This document shows, piece by piece, positions 1 to 10,679 of a stretch of DNA of 40,498 bases. The position numbers and the translations under genes are program-made. The stretch is from NCBI RefSeq assembly GCF_001431625.1, contig NZ_LLXT01000145.1:1-40498 (forward strand), given 5' to 3'. Every line of letters starts with the position of its first letter. Positions within the stretch are counted from its first letter, which is position 1. Under the pieces are notes generated by a model, which made no database searches, was not told the origin of the DNA, and saw only the letters and a list, made by a program, of their open reading frames with translations. The stretch comes from Stenotrophomonas geniculata ATCC 19374 = JCM 13324 (GTDB taxonomy: Bacteria; Pseudomonadota; Gammaproteobacteria; Xanthomonadales; Xanthomonadaceae).

Positions 1-139
1 CATGGATGCGGCGACCAAGCCCCCAGGGATGGGTTTACGGCGTCCCCGCAAACCCACAGTGCCCCGCCATCCCTCAGGAAGCCGCTTTGGCGTTTGACGT
101 TGCCGTTGCTTGAAGCAGGTGCAGGGCTGCAAGCCCTGC
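1..139 (+). repeat. Intergenic mosaic repeat, copy A
   Basis: Non-coding sequence that recurs in reverse orientation at 40122-40294 and in part at 15621-15703. From left to right it has a conserved block (1-77, about three mismatches to 40294-40218), a short GTTGCC/GTTGCT tract near 100-111, and a perfect 8-bp hairpin at 121-139 (GCAGGGCT, loop GCA, AGCCCTGC). The hairpin lies 8 bp beyond the stop codon of the minus-strand gene at 148-522 and could work as its 3' end structure, although no T-run follows it. The element may continue left of the window. The similarity is seen directly; any function is inferred. Confidence 0.75.
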
Positions 140-147
140 CGATACCC

Positions 148-522
148 TCACTCCGCCGGGCAGTAAGCCTTGATGGCGGCTTCAGCCAATCCCTTCTGCG
201 CACTGCGCTGCTCCGGAGCCAACGGGGTATCGGCCTTGCCATCGCCATCGGTGTCCTGCATCACCTGGCCGCCACCGTCCAGCAGGGCCAGGTTGGCCCG
301 GGCCGTGCTGCACTGCTCAGGCACCGGTGCGGCGGGGGTCTCGGCGCTGGCCGCAGCCTGTGGGCTGCGCGCCTGCGCACGGGTCTCGAATTTCCTGCCC
401 GCCGGAGGGGTCTCCGAATACTGGGTCACGCCATTGGCGTCCTTCCATTTATAGACCGGGCCAGCCACGACGTTGGCACTGGCCAACAGCAGCAGGCATC
501 CAAGGCAGGACAGGGCACGCAT
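148..522 (-). CDS. DUF4124 domain-containing exported protein
   Basis: Predicted 124-residue periplasmic protein. The N-terminus (MRALSCLGCLLLLASANVVA) is a typical Sec signal peptide. It is followed by a DUF4124 segment, recognised by the VYKWKDANGVTQYSETPP pattern seen in many small proteobacterial envelope proteins of unknown function. An Ala/Pro-rich linker and a C-terminal part with a DTDGDGKADT stretch follow. I chose the ATG at 522 because it starts the signal peptide directly and has a GGAG ribosome site 6 nt upstream; an earlier in-frame ATG at 564 would add 14 non-signal residues. It diverges from pssA. The biochemical role is unknown. Confidence 0.85.
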   Translation of the reverse strand: MRALSCLGCLLLLASANVVAGPVYKWKDANGVTQYSETPPAGRKFETRAQARSPQAAASAETPAAPVPEQCSTARANLALLDGGGQVMQDTDGDGKADTPLAPEQRSAQKGLAEAAIKAYCPAE

Positions 523-563
523 GGCAAACTCCACGGAATGGGCGTAGAACGCCGATTGCAGCA

Positions 564-593
564 TTGGCGCCGAGCACTGGCAAGTCGATTAAA
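564..593 (+). promoter_or_regulatory. Candidate sigma70 promoter for pssA operon
   Basis: A TTGGCG -35-like hexamer at 564-569 is followed after 18 bp by ATTAAA at 588-593, only 9 bp before the pssA ATG, so the transcript would be almost leaderless. The 80-bp gap between the divergent DUF4124 and pssA genes leaves little other room for a promoter. Pattern match only. Confidence 0.35.
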
Positions 594-602
594 CTGGATT
601 CC

Positions 603-1379
603 ATGGACCCGATCACACCGCCGCCGCGTTCGCGCACGATTTACCTGCTGCCCAACCTGTTCACCACCGCCGGCCTGTTTGCCGGCTTCTACGCGATCAT
701 CGCCGCGGCCAACGGGGACTTCGTCAACGCCAGCATCGCCGTGTTCGTGGCAGCGGTGATGGATGGCCTGGATGGGCGCGTGGCGCGCCTGACCGGTACC
801 AGCAGCGAATTCGGCGTGCAGTACGACTCGCTGGCCGATCTGGTCAGCTTCGGCATGGCCCCGGCACTGGTGATGTACCACTGGGCGCTGTCGTGGCTGA
901 AGTTCGATGACCCGCTGCTCGGCCGCGTCGGCTGGGCCGTGGCCTTCCTGTATGCCGCCTGCGCGGCGCTGCGCCTGGCCCGCTTCAACACCCAGGTGGC
1001 GGTGGTCGACAAGCGCTGGTTCGTCGGCCTGGCCAGCCCGGCCGCGGCCGGCCTGATGATGTCCTTCGTCTGGGCGTTCGCCGATGGCAACCTGGGCTGG
1101 GACGGCAACCAGCTGCGCTACGTGGCGCTGGCGGTGACGATCATCGCGGCGCTGCTGATGGTCAGCCGCATCCGCTTCTGGAGCTTCAAGGGCGGCGCTG
1201 CCAAGGGCACCCGTTCGGACCGCGTGCCGTTCCTGGTGCTGGCACTGGTACCGGTGGCCATCGCCATCGCGGTCATCGATCTGCCGCGCGTGCTGTTCGC
1301 GGTGGGCATCCTGTACGCCTTGTCCGGCCCGGTGATGTGGGCCGTGCAGCGCCTGCGCAAGAAGCCCGAGGCCGCGTGA
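603..1379 (+). CDS. pssA: CDP-diacylglycerol--serine O-phosphatidyltransferase
   Basis: Inner-membrane enzyme of 258 aa that joins CDP-diacylglycerol and L-serine to give phosphatidylserine, the precursor of phosphatidylethanolamine. The CDP-alcohol phosphotransferase signature is intact near residues 53-75: DGRVAR, eight residues, G, three residues, D, three residues, D (DGRVARLTGTSSEFGVQYDSLAD region). It is multi-spanning, with hydrophobic segments at the N-terminus (LPNLFTTAGLFAGFYAII) and several after the motif. The ATG at 603 is preferred because family members start a few residues before the LPNLFT segment; a longer upstream frame would overlap the divergent gene. The stop overlaps the start of the next gene (GTGA), which indicates translational coupling. 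This resembles the membrane-embedded type II PssA rather than the E. coli phospholipase-D-like enzyme. Confidence 0.93.
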   Translation: MDPITPPPRSRTIYLLPNLFTTAGLFAGFYAIIAAANGDFVNASIAVFVAAVMDGLDGRVARLTGTSSEFGVQYDSLADLVSFGMAPALVMYHWALSWLKFDDPLLGRVGWAVAFLYAACAALRLARFNTQVAVVDKRWFVGLASPAAAGLMMSFVWAFADGNLGWDGNQLRYVALAVTIIAALLMVSRIRFWSFKGGAAKGTRSDRVPFLVLALVPVAIAIAVIDLPRVLFAVGILYALSGPVMWAVQRLRKKPEAA

Positions 1380-1885
1380 GCCAGGACCTGCCCGTGCTGT
1401 GGTCACCGGCCCAGCAGGCCTGGCTGCAGGCCATGGGCTACACCGTCTACCACGACGGCCAGTTGGCCGCGGAACTGGATGCCGCGCTGCAGCTGAGCGT
1501 GGCCGAAGCCGAGACGGCTGCCGCGCCAGCGGCGGAGCAGGCGCGGGCATCCACCGCACCCGCGCGCGAGCCTCTGGCTGCGGCCACACCGGTTTCCCGC
1601 CAGGAGCGTCCGGCACCCCCGCGTCGCGAGACCCCGGTCAGCGCACCGGACACCGCGCCTGCCGCTGCCCGCCCGCTGCCCGGCGGCAATGCCCGGCAGC
1701 CGGTGGTGCGGCTGCCGGATCGCCTGCAGATCGCCTTGCTGCGCGCGTCCGGCTGCAACCCCAACGATCCGGCCACGCAGGCGCTGATGGACAGCTGGCC
1801 GCTGGACCAGCTGCGCCAGGACCCGGCCGCCAAGCGCGCGCTGTGGCCGCAGCTGCGCACCCTGCGCAAGCGGGGTACGCCATGA
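1376..1885 (+). CDS. Ala/Pro-rich protein upstream of rimI; possible DNA polymerase III psi subunit
   Basis: Predicted 169 aa from a GTG start at 1376 that overlaps the pssA stop; an ATG at 1337 would run 40 bp into pssA. The N-terminus (LPVLWSPAQQAWLQAMGYTVY) is a short amphipathic block containing W..AMG. A long low-complexity Ala/Pro/Glu linker follows (about residues 45-105), then a compact C-terminal block rich in Leu and Arg (LQIALLRASGCNPNDPATQ and a tail LRTLRKRG). The stop overlaps the rimI start (ATGA). In E. coli, holD (psi) lies directly upstream of rimI, and divergent psi proteins upstream of rimI are known in Pseudomonas. A short N-terminal chi-binding segment and a linker would fit psi. 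I cannot see enough conserved residues to assign it, so the function remains a positional hypothesis. Confidence 0.8.
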   Translation: MSQDLPVLWSPAQQAWLQAMGYTVYHDGQLAAELDAALQLSVAEAETAAAPAAEQARASTAPAREPLAAATPVSRQERPAPPRRETPVSAPDTAPAAARPLPGGNARQPVVRLPDRLQIALLRASGCNPNDPATQALMDSWPLDQLRQDPAAKRALWPQLRTLRKRGTP

Positions 1886-2379
1886 GTGCGGTCAGCCAGC
1901 CCGGTCCGGTCAGCCTGCGTGCGCTGCGCGAGAGCGACCTCAACGCGGTGATGGCGATTGAAGTACGCGGCTATCCGTTTCCCTGGACCCGCGGCATCTT
2001 CGTTGACTGCCTGCGTGCCGGTTATCCCGGTCTGGCGATGGAGCGCGATGGCCAGCTGATCGGCTACGGCGTGCTCAGCATCGCCGCCGACGAGGCCCAT
2101 GTGCTGAACATCTGCATCGATCCGTTCACGCAGTCGCGTGGCCTCGGGCGGCAACTGCTGCGGGCGCTGGTGCAGCTGGCCGGCGACCGTGGCGCGCAGC
2201 GGGTGTTCCTGGAAGTGCGTCCGTCCAACACGCCGGCGCTGGCGCTGTACCACAGCGAAGGCTTCAACGAGATCGGTCGCCGCCCGCGTTACTACCCGGC
2301 CGCACAGGGCCGCGAGGACGCGGTGGTGATGGCGATCGAACTGGTCGACGGCGACCTGCAGGCGATGCCGCCGCTGTAA
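1882..2379 (+). CDS. rimI: Ribosomal protein S18-alanine N-acetyltransferase
   Basis: GNAT-family acetyltransferase of 165 aa that transfers acetyl from acetyl-CoA to the N-terminal alanine of ribosomal protein S18. The core fold is recognisable: an N-terminal R.L...D...V..IE segment, a PFPWTRGIFVDCLRAGY motif typical of RimI (P-W-T), the acetyl-CoA loop QSRGLGRQLL (Q/R-x-x-G-x-G/A) around residues 85-95, and FLEVRPSNTPALALYHSEGF, the conserved RimI segment with N and Y near the active site. The start ATG overlaps the stop of the preceding gene, giving a three-gene operon with pssA. A hairpin repeat follows closely downstream. Confidence 0.92.
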   Translation: MSAVSQPGPVSLRALRESDLNAVMAIEVRGYPFPWTRGIFVDCLRAGYPGLAMERDGQLIGYGVLSIAADEAHVLNICIDPFTQSRGLGRQLLRALVQLAGDRGAQRVFLEVRPSNTPALALYHSEGFNEIGRRPRYYPAAQGREDAVVMAIELVDGDLQAMPPL

Positions 2380-2390
2380 CCGGGAAGGAT

Positions 2391-2413
2391 TGCCGGCCAG
2401 CGGCCGGCACTAC
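2391..2413 (-). repeat. SMAG/REP stem-loop
   Basis: An 8-bp stem TGCCGGCC / GGCCGGCA with loop AGC, and the diagnostic GTAG tetranucleotide on the minus strand (CTAC at 2410-2413). It lies 11 bp after the rimI stop and may act as its transcript end or as a stabilising hairpin. GTAG-tipped palindromes of this type are the SMAG family of S. maltophilia. Confidence 0.85.
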
Positions 2414-2452
2414 CGACGGATCTCCGCTGTCATCGACACATCACCTGCCGTG

Positions 2453-2476
2453 GTAGGTGCCAACCTTGGTTGGCAC
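2453..2476 (+). repeat. SMAG/REP stem-loop
   Basis: GTAG at 2453-2456 followed by a perfect 9-bp stem GTGCCAACC / GGTTGGCAC with a TT loop. It lies between the convergent rimI and EamA genes, 7 bp from the stop of the latter. It has the same stem sequence as the element at 3345-3368. Confidence 0.88.
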
Positions 2477-2483
2477 GCATTGC

Positions 2484-3305
2484 TCACGCCAACCGCAGTG
2501 CCAATACACCGCCTACGATGAGCGCCGCCGCCAGCCAGCGCGCACGCGGAATGCGCTCGCGCAGCAGGAACACCGAGATCAGCAGCGCGAACAGGATCGA
2601 AGACTCACGCAGCGCGGAGACCATCGCCACCGGCGCCTGGGTCATCGCCCACAACGCCATCGCATAGGACGCCGTGGTGCCGACGCCGCCGGCCAGACCG
2701 AGAGGCCAATGCTGCCGCGCATAGTCCAGCACCGCGCCGCGCCGGGTGTACAGCGCCCACAATGGCAGGGGAATGCCCGACAGCAGGTACAGCCACAGCG
2801 TGTAGCTGAGCGCACTGCCGGACTGGCGCGCACCCTGCGCGTCGACCAGGGTGTAGGTGGCGATCATCGCCGCGGTCAGCAGTGGCAAGCGCAGTTGGCC
2901 GCCACGCGCACCCAGTGCCATGCACAGGATGCCGGTGCTCACCAGCACCACGCCCAGCCACGCGGCAGCTGGCAATGGTTCGCCCAGCAGGGTGCCGGCC
3001 AGCGCAACCAGGATCGGCGCGCTGCCACGCATCAGGGGATAGGCCAGGCTCATGTCGACCTGCTGGTAGCAGCGTGCGACCAGGCTGTAGTACGTCACCT
3101 GCAACAGCACCGACGCGCCCAGCCACGGCAAGCAGTGCGCGGCCGGGAACGGCAGGAAGGGCAGGGCGGCCGCCGACAGCAGCGCGGCGCTGCCCGTGAC
3201 CAGCACGGTGCCGAGGAATTTGTCTGGTCCGCGCTTGACGATCGCATTCCAGCTGGCATGCAGGGCCGCAGCCGCGAGGACCAGCAGGAAAATGGAAAGA
3301 GGCAT
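2484..3305 (-). CDS. EamA/DMT-family transporter
   Basis: Predicted inner-membrane permease of 273 aa in the drug/metabolite transporter superfamily, with about nine to ten hydrophobic helices in two EamA-like halves. Family-like features are the start PLSIFLLVLAAAALHASWNAIVKRG, in which HASWN is typical of EamA proteins, a glutamate at the end of a helix (LAGTLLGEPLP) in half one, and LLRERIPRARWLAAALIVGGVLAL in half two. I start it at the ATG at 3305, since upstream residues are encoded by the repeat DNA at 3345-3400. Substrate unknown. It is flanked by SMAG elements on both sides, is convergent with rimI and is probably monocistronic. Confidence 0.85.
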   Translation of the reverse strand: MPLSIFLLVLAAAALHASWNAIVKRGPDKFLGTVLVTGSAALLSAAALPFLPFPAAHCLPWLGASVLLQVTYYSLVARCYQQVDMSLAYPLMRGSAPILVALAGTLLGEPLPAAAWLGVVLVSTGILCMALGARGGQLRLPLLTAAMIATYTLVDAQGARQSGSALSYTLWLYLLSGIPLPLWALYTRRGAVLDYARQHWPLGLAGGVGTTASYAMALWAMTQAPVAMVSALRESSILFALLISVFLLRERIPRARWLAAALIVGGVLALRLA

Positions 3306-3344
3306 CGGGCGATGATGCCATGTCGGGAAAATGTTCCGGGTTTG

Positions 3345-3400
3345 GTGGGTGCCAACCTTGGTTGGCACATCGCTCAGTGCGGACCGAGGTCCGCACCCAC
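3345..3400. repeat. Paired inverted SMAG-like elements
   Basis: Two stem-loops face each other. The first, 3345-3368, is GTGG plus stem GTGCCAACC / GGTTGGCAC with a TT loop. The second, 3377-3400, is stem GTGCGGACC / GGTCCGCAC with a GA loop, followed by CCAC. The tetranucleotide is GTGG rather than GTAG, a variant tip. The pair lies between the start of the EamA gene and the stop of valS (both minus strand), so it probably ends or protects the valS transcript. Confidence 0.8.
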
Positions 3401-3411
3401 CAGCATGGTGC

Positions 3412-6240
<2,829 letters not shown>

Positions 6241-6312
6241 GCGGGGGAACCAGGAGGTAATCGTTGAAGGATCAGGGCGCGGCGGCGGCCCATCAAGGGG
6301 GCCGGGGCGCGC

Positions 6313-6738
6313 TTACATGTCGTGCTTGTTCAGGTCGTAACCGGCGGCCTTGTACTGGCGCCAGCGTTCGCGCAGCGGTTCGCGCGCTTCCGGGTCGGCC
6401 GGAACCACTTCCAGCACGCGCTCGCACTCGCCCAGCCAGGGTTCATCACGCAGGTTGATCACCAGCGGACGCGCCGGTGCCCCGGTGCCGGGTACGGCGA
6501 TCAGCACCAGCGCTTCTTCCTCGTCCATGTCCTCGCCGGCGATCTGGTGCGGGATGTAAGCGTCGTTGTCGAACGCCCACAGCAGTTCGTCCAGCTCCTC
6601 GGCCTGGGCCTGGTCGCGGGCCAGCACCAGGGTGAACAGCCCGGCGTCGTTGGCCTTGCGTGCCAGCTCGCAGACCAGGCGCAACGGCTCGGTCAGGAAG
6701 CGGGGCTTGGCGATCAGGTAGAAGTCGGCGCGGGGCAT
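6313..6738 (-). CDS. holC: DNA polymerase III chi subunit
   Basis: 141-aa HolC, the clamp-loader accessory subunit that contacts single-strand binding protein and pairs with psi. Features are the N-terminal ADFYLIAKPRF strand, a helix with LVCELARKA, then LVLARDQAQAEELDELLWAFDNDAYIPHQIAGED, in which the LLW.F....FIPH pattern is the HolC hallmark. Near the end comes PLVINLRDE, followed by an RWRQYKAAGYDLNKHDM tail like the E. coli R..YK..G. It lies between pepA and valS as in E. coli. The 82-bp spacer from pepA carries a GC hairpin (6787-6804). The partner psi gene may be the one at 1376-1885. Confidence 0.93.
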   Translation of the reverse strand: MPRADFYLIAKPRFLTEPLRLVCELARKANDAGLFTLVLARDQAQAEELDELLWAFDNDAYIPHQIAGEDMDEEEALVLIAVPGTGAPARPLVINLRDEPWLGECERVLEVVPADPEAREPLRERWRQYKAAGYDLNKHDM

Positions 6739-6786
6739 GGCAGGGTCCGGGTCAGGCAGGGTTCCGGCGGTGCCGGGCGAGGCCCC

Positions 6787-6804
6787 GGCCGGCGGGCGCC
6801 GGCC
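6787..6804 (-). other. GC-rich hairpin in pepA-holC spacer
   Basis: A perfect 7-bp inverted repeat GGCCGGC / GCCGGCC with a GGGC loop lies between the pepA stop and the holC start. There is no T-run, so it is not a strong intrinsic terminator. It could lower read-through or stabilise the pepA mRNA end. Sequence pattern only. Confidence 0.4.
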
Positions 6805-6820
6805 AGGGTCGGGTACGGCA

Positions 6821-8299
6821 TCAGGCGCGGGCGGCCTGGTCCAGCAGCCACTGGCTCAGCAGGCCGACCGGGCGGCCGGTGGCCATGCCACGCTTGCCTT
6901 CATCGCTGGCCACGCCGGCGATGTCCAGGTGGGCCCAGCGCTGGCCTTCGGTGAAGCGCGACAGGAAGCAGCCAGCGGTGATCGCGCCGGCCCAGCGGCC
7001 GCCGATGTTGTAGACGTCGGCGAAGGTCGAATCCAGCATCGGCTGGTACTCGTCCCACAGCGGCAGGCGCCAGGCGCGGTCGAACACGTGCTCGCCGGCG
7101 GCCAGCAGCTCGTTGGCCAGGTCGTCGTGCTTGCTCATCAGGCCGGCGGTCTGGTGGCCCAGGGCGACCATGCAGGCACCGGTCAGGGTGGCGACGTCGA
7201 CCAGCGCGGCCGGCTCGAAGCGCTGCGCGTAAGTCAGCGCGTCGCACAGGATCAGGCGGCCTTCGGCGTCGGTGTTGCCCACTTCGATGGTCTTGCCCGA
7301 CATCGAGGTGATCACGTCGGACGGGCGGTAGGCGTTGCCGTCGATGGCGTTTTCAACGGCCGGCACCACCACCACCAGGTTCAGCGGCAGCTTGGCCTTG
7401 ACCGCAGCGACGAAGGTGCCGATGACGTTGGCGCCACCGCACATGTCGTACTTCATTTCTTCGATGCCGCCCTGGGTCTTCAGGTTGACGCCACCGGTAT
7501 CGAAGGTGATGCCCTTGCCGACCAGTACATAGGGCTTGGCGTCGCCAGCACCGGTCCACTTCAGCACCACCAGGCGCGGGCGGTTGGCCGAACCACGGGC
7601 CACGGCCAGCAGCGAACCCATGCCCAGCGCTTCCATCTGGTGCTCGTCGAGGATCTCGGCTTCGGCACCGTCATGCTCGCCGGCGAACTTCACGCCCACC
7701 TCGGCCAGGTAGGCCGGGGTGCAGTAGTTCGGCGGCAGGTTGCCCAACTCGCGGGCGAACTCGACACCGGCGGCGATGGCCTGGCCCTGGGCCAGGGCCT
7801 GCGCGTCGTCACCGGCGATGGCCAGCTGGGCCAGGCCGGCGTCGTCGGCCTTCTTCTTGCCCAGGGTGGCGGTGTAGCGGTAGGCGGCGTGATCGGCGGC
7901 GATCACCGCCTGGCGGATCGCCCAGGCCGCGTCGCGGTCCTTGATGGCCACTTCGGACAGGGTGAACAGTGCGCTGCGGGCAGCACCGGCCTTCAGCGCG
8001 CGCACGGCGTCGCCGACGGCCTTCAGGTACTGCGGCACGCCGAAACGGGCGACTTCGCCCAGGCCGACCACCAGCACGCGCGGGGCAGTCACGCCCGGCA
8101 GGTCATGCAGCAGGGTGGTGGCGCCGGTCTTGCCGGACAGGTCGCCGCGCTGGGCCAGGGCGGCCAGGCGGCCACCGCTGGCGGCGTCCAGGGCCTGTGC
8201 GGCCGGGGTCAGGGTATGGTCGGCATAGGCGCCGACCACCAGGCAATCAACGGCGGCGGCGGCCGGAGCAACGTGGTTCAGGGTGAATTCGAGGGCCAT
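6821..8299 (-). CDS. pepA: Leucyl aminopeptidase (M17 family)
   Basis: Cytoplasmic manganese/zinc aminopeptidase of 492 aa that removes N-terminal residues; E. coli PepA also binds DNA in Xer recombination at cer. The M17 signature NTDAEGRL is present (about residues 343-350). The metal-binding region [14 protein letters not shown] and the substrate loop [11 protein letters not shown] are also seen, and the C-terminal [10 protein letters not shown] and [11 protein letters not shown] segments complete the family pattern. I start at the ATG at 8299 (MALEFTLNH), ten residues inside the longest frame, to match the family N-terminus. It diverges from lptF over 104 bp. Confidence 0.96.
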   Translation of the reverse strand: MALEFTLNHVAPAAAAVDCLVVGAYADHTLTPAAQALDAASGGRLAALAQRGDLSGKTGATTLLHDLPGVTAPRVLVVGLGEVARFGVPQYLKAVGDAVRALKAGAARSALFTLSEVAIKDRDAAWAIRQAVIAADHAAYRYTATLGKKKADDAGLAQLAIAGDDAQALAQGQAIAAGVEFARELGNLPPNYCTPAYLAEVGVKFAGEHDGAEAEILDEHQMEALGMGSLLAVARGSANRPRLVVLKWTGAGDAKPYVLVGKGITFDTGGVNLKTQGGIEEMKYDMCGGANVIGTFVAAVKAKLPLNLVVVVPAVENAIDGNAYRPSDVITSMSGKTIEVGNTDAEGRLILCDALTYAQRFEPAALVDVATLTGACMVALGHQTAGLMSKHDDLANELLAAGEHVFDRAWRLPLWDEYQPMLDSTFADVYNIGGRWAGAITAGCFLSRFTEGQRWAHLDIAGVASDEGKRGMATGRPVGLLSQWLLDQAARA

Positions 8300-8324
8300 T
8301 GAGCAGATTCCATTGGCGAGTCCG

Positions 8325-8330
8325 TACAAT
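8325..8330 (+). promoter_or_regulatory. Candidate -10 element for lptFG
   Basis: TACAAT 74 bp upstream of the lptF ATG, in the 104-bp pepA/lptF divergent region. The only -35-like match, TTGAGC at 8299-8304, is 20 bp away, which is long. A hairpin GCCCAG / CTGGGC follows at 8345-8364 in the presumed leader. Weak, motif-only evidence. Confidence 0.35.
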
Positions 8331-8403
8331 CGCAGGCCGTTTACGCCCAGACAGTAGACTGGGCGGCACCGCGAACGAACCCCAGAGTTTAAACCACCGC
8401 CCC

Positions 8404-9486
8404 ATGCTGAAGCTCGACCGATACCTGCTGGGCGATTTCGTCCAGAGTTTCCTGGCTACCCTGATCGTCCTGCTGGTGGTCAGCGTGGGCGGCGTGCTGG
8501 TGGACATCCTCGGCAACATCGCCGACGGGCGGCTGCCGGCCAAGCTGCTGTTCTCGCAGCTGGGCCTGCAGTTCATCGCCTACCTGCCGCTGATCCTGCC
8601 GCTGGCACTGATGCTGGGCCTGCTGCTGGCCATCGCCCGCCTGTACCGCGATTCGGAAATGGCGGTCATCACCGCCATTGGCGTGGGCCCCAAGCGCCTG
8701 CTGCGGCCGCTGTTGATGCTGGTGGTGCCGGTGGTGGTGCTGGTCGGCACCTGCTCGCTGTGGCTGGGCCCCTGGGCCGGCCGGGTGGCCGAGCAGATGA
8801 TCATCGAGGCCAACCGCAGCGTGCTGATGGCCGGCCTGGAGCCGGGCCGCTTCACCCCGCTGCCCAATGGCGGCGTGGTCTACCTGTCCTCGATCTCGCC
8901 CGATGGCACCCAGCTGGGCAACGTGTTTCTGCAGCGCCAGAAGGATGACCGCCTGGAGGTGGTGTCGGCCAATGGCGGTCGCATGTTCTTCGAGGGTACC
9001 CGCCAGCGCTTCCTGGAGCTGGATGACGGCCACCAGGTGGAAGGGCCGGTGGCCGGTGCGCTGGACTACCGCCTGGCGACCTTCGCCCGCAATGACGTGG
9101 CCCTGCCCGATGGCGCGCAGACCCGCACCGAGGATGACCCGGAACTGATGCCGACCCTGCAGCTGATCGGCGATGAGCGTCCGCAGGCGCAGGCGCAGCT
9201 GCACCGCCGCCTGGCCCCGCCGCTGATCGCGCTGGCGTTCGCCCTGCTGACCGTGCCGCTGGGCCGCAGCTCGCCGCGCCAGCAGCGCTACGGCCGCATG
9301 ATGCTGGCGCTGATGGCCTACATGGTCGGCACCAACCTGATGTTCATCGGCAGCGGCTGGATCGCCAACGGCAAGATCCCCCCTGCGCTCGGCCTGTGGT
9401 GGTTGACCCTGCCGCTGCTGGCGCTGGCCATCTGGATGTATGCACGTGATGGCCGCCTGGGCCGCCCGAAGGGAGCCCGCGCATGA
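8404..9486 (+). CDS. lptF: LPS export permease LptF
   Basis: Inner-membrane permease of 360 aa in the LptB2FG transporter, which extracts lipopolysaccharide from the inner membrane and drives it along the LptC-A-D bridge. The start [16 protein letters not shown] is typical of the LptF/LptG N-terminal helix. Three N-terminal helices are followed by a periplasmic beta-jellyroll domain (about residues 130-265) and three C-terminal helices ([50 protein letters not shown]). [20 protein letters not shown] is the conserved LptF segment. I chose the ATG at 8404 because upstream codons lie in the leader. The stop overlaps the lptG start (ATGA). Confidence 0.95.
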   Translation: MLKLDRYLLGDFVQSFLATLIVLLVVSVGGVLVDILGNIADGRLPAKLLFSQLGLQFIAYLPLILPLALMLGLLLAIARLYRDSEMAVITAIGVGPKRLLRPLLMLVVPVVVLVGTCSLWLGPWAGRVAEQMIIEANRSVLMAGLEPGRFTPLPNGGVVYLSSISPDGTQLGNVFLQRQKDDRLEVVSANGGRMFFEGTRQRFLELDDGHQVEGPVAGALDYRLATFARNDVALPDGAQTRTEDDPELMPTLQLIGDERPQAQAQLHRRLAPPLIALAFALLTVPLGRSSPRQQRYGRMMLALMAYMVGTNLMFIGSGWIANGKIPPALGLWWLTLPLLALAIWMYARDGRLGRPKGARA

Positions 9487-10589
9487 GGCTGCGCCCGATG
9501 CGTTTCGACCTGTACCTGGGCCGGTCGGTGTTCACCACCGTGTTGCTGACGTGGGCCGTACTGGTCGGTCTGGACGTGGTGATGGCGTTCTCCGGCGAGT
9601 TCAAGGACATCGGCAAGAACGGCTACACCCTGGGCCATGCCGCCGCCTGGGTGCTGTATACGGTGCCACGCCGCGCTTACACCATGTTCCCCACCGCCGC
9701 GGTGATCGGCGCACTGATGGGCCTGGGCCAGCTGGCGGCGACCTCGGAGCTGACCGCGCTGCGTGCACTGGGGCTGTCGCGCAAGCGCCTGAGCGTTTCA
9801 GTGGCGATCGCGCTGTCGCTGCTGACCGCGGTGATGGTGCTCAGCGCCGAGACCCTGGGCCCCTGGGGCCAGGACCGTGCCGATGCGTTGAAGTCCAGTG
9901 CCAAGTGGGGGCGGGATATCGCCACCAGCCGTTATTCGGGCCTGTGGGCACGCGAGGGCGATACCTTCCTCAATGCGCAGAGTGGCGAGGAGCAGCTGGT
10001 TGGCGACAAGGGCACGCGCCTGATCCTGCGCGACGTGCGCCTGTATCACATCGCTGAAGACGGCCGGATCGCCTCGCTGACCCATGCTGCCACCGTCGAG
10101 CATGACAAGGATGGCTGGGTATTGACGGGCGTGCGCCGGGACACCTTTGGTGAACGCTCGGCCACGCGTGAGGAAGTGGCGCGCGAAGCGTGGAATTCTT
10201 CGCTGGATCCGGCGGCGCTGGCCACCGGCATCGCCAAGCCGCGCAACCTCAGCGTGGCCGAACTGAGCACCAGCATCGCCTATCGCCAGCGCAACGGGCT
10301 GGATGCGCGCGACTTCGAGGATGTGTACTGGAGCCGCTGGTTCTACCCGGTGAACGTGCTGGCGCTATGCCTGGCGGCGGTGCCGTTCGCGTTCGGTTCG
10401 CTGCGCAGCGGCGGCATGGGCAAGCGCCTGTTCCTGGGCATCCTGTTCGCGCTGGGCTTCTGGCTGCTGCAGCTGTTCTTCGGGCGCATGGCCGGCGCGT
10501 TGAAGTTCGATTACCGCATTGCCTATGCGCTGCCGCCGATCGTGATGCTGGCGGTGTCAGGACTGCTGTTCCGGCGCAAGTCGGGCTGA
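9483..10589 (+). CDS. lptG: LPS export permease LptG
   Basis: Second permease of the LptB2FG transporter, 368 aa. The N-terminal LYLGRSVFTTVLLTWAVLVGLDVV helix, the cytoplasmic coupling region ELTALRALGLSRKRL (E-L-x-A-L-R-A-x-G, contacting LptB), the periplasmic domain (about residues 130-270) and three C-terminal helices match the family. FWSRWFYP-type text appears as YWSRWFYPVNVLALCLAAVPFAFG, a known LptG feature. It overlaps lptF by 4 bp, so the two are coupled. A paired SMAG hairpin follows the stop. Confidence 0.95.
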   Translation: MRLRPMRFDLYLGRSVFTTVLLTWAVLVGLDVVMAFSGEFKDIGKNGYTLGHAAAWVLYTVPRRAYTMFPTAAVIGALMGLGQLAATSELTALRALGLSRKRLSVSVAIALSLLTAVMVLSAETLGPWGQDRADALKSSAKWGRDIATSRYSGLWAREGDTFLNAQSGEEQLVGDKGTRLILRDVRLYHIAEDGRIASLTHAATVEHDKDGWVLTGVRRDTFGERSATREEVAREAWNSSLDPAALATGIAKPRNLSVAELSTSIAYRQRNGLDARDFEDVYWSRWFYPVNVLALCLAAVPFAFGSLRSGGMGKRLFLGILFALGFWLLQLFFGRMAGALKFDYRIAYALPPIVMLAVSGLLFRRKSG

Positions 10590-10600
10590 TTCTGGTTGTT

Positions 10601-10669
10601 GTAGAGCCGAGCCTGTGCTCGGCTGTCACGTACAGTGCGGAAAGCAGCCGAGCACGGGCTCGGCTCTAC
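10601..10669. repeat. Paired inverted SMAG elements
   Basis: GTAG plus stem AGCCGAGC / GCTCGGCT at 10601-10624, then its inverted partner at 10646-10669 ending in CTAC. The two halves can also pair with each other into a long imperfect hairpin. It sits between the convergent lptG and RDD genes and could serve as a bidirectional transcript end. Confidence 0.88.
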
Positions 10670-10679
10670 AGACAGCGCC

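Noticed and set aside
6251..6257. AGGAGGT next to the valS start
   Set aside because: It is on the plus strand while valS is on the minus strand, so it cannot be its ribosome site, and no plus-strand gene begins there.
10601..10669. Possible intrinsic terminator after lptG
   Set aside because: The stems are strong but no T-run follows on either strand and GTAG tips mark it as a SMAG pair; any termination role is secondary.
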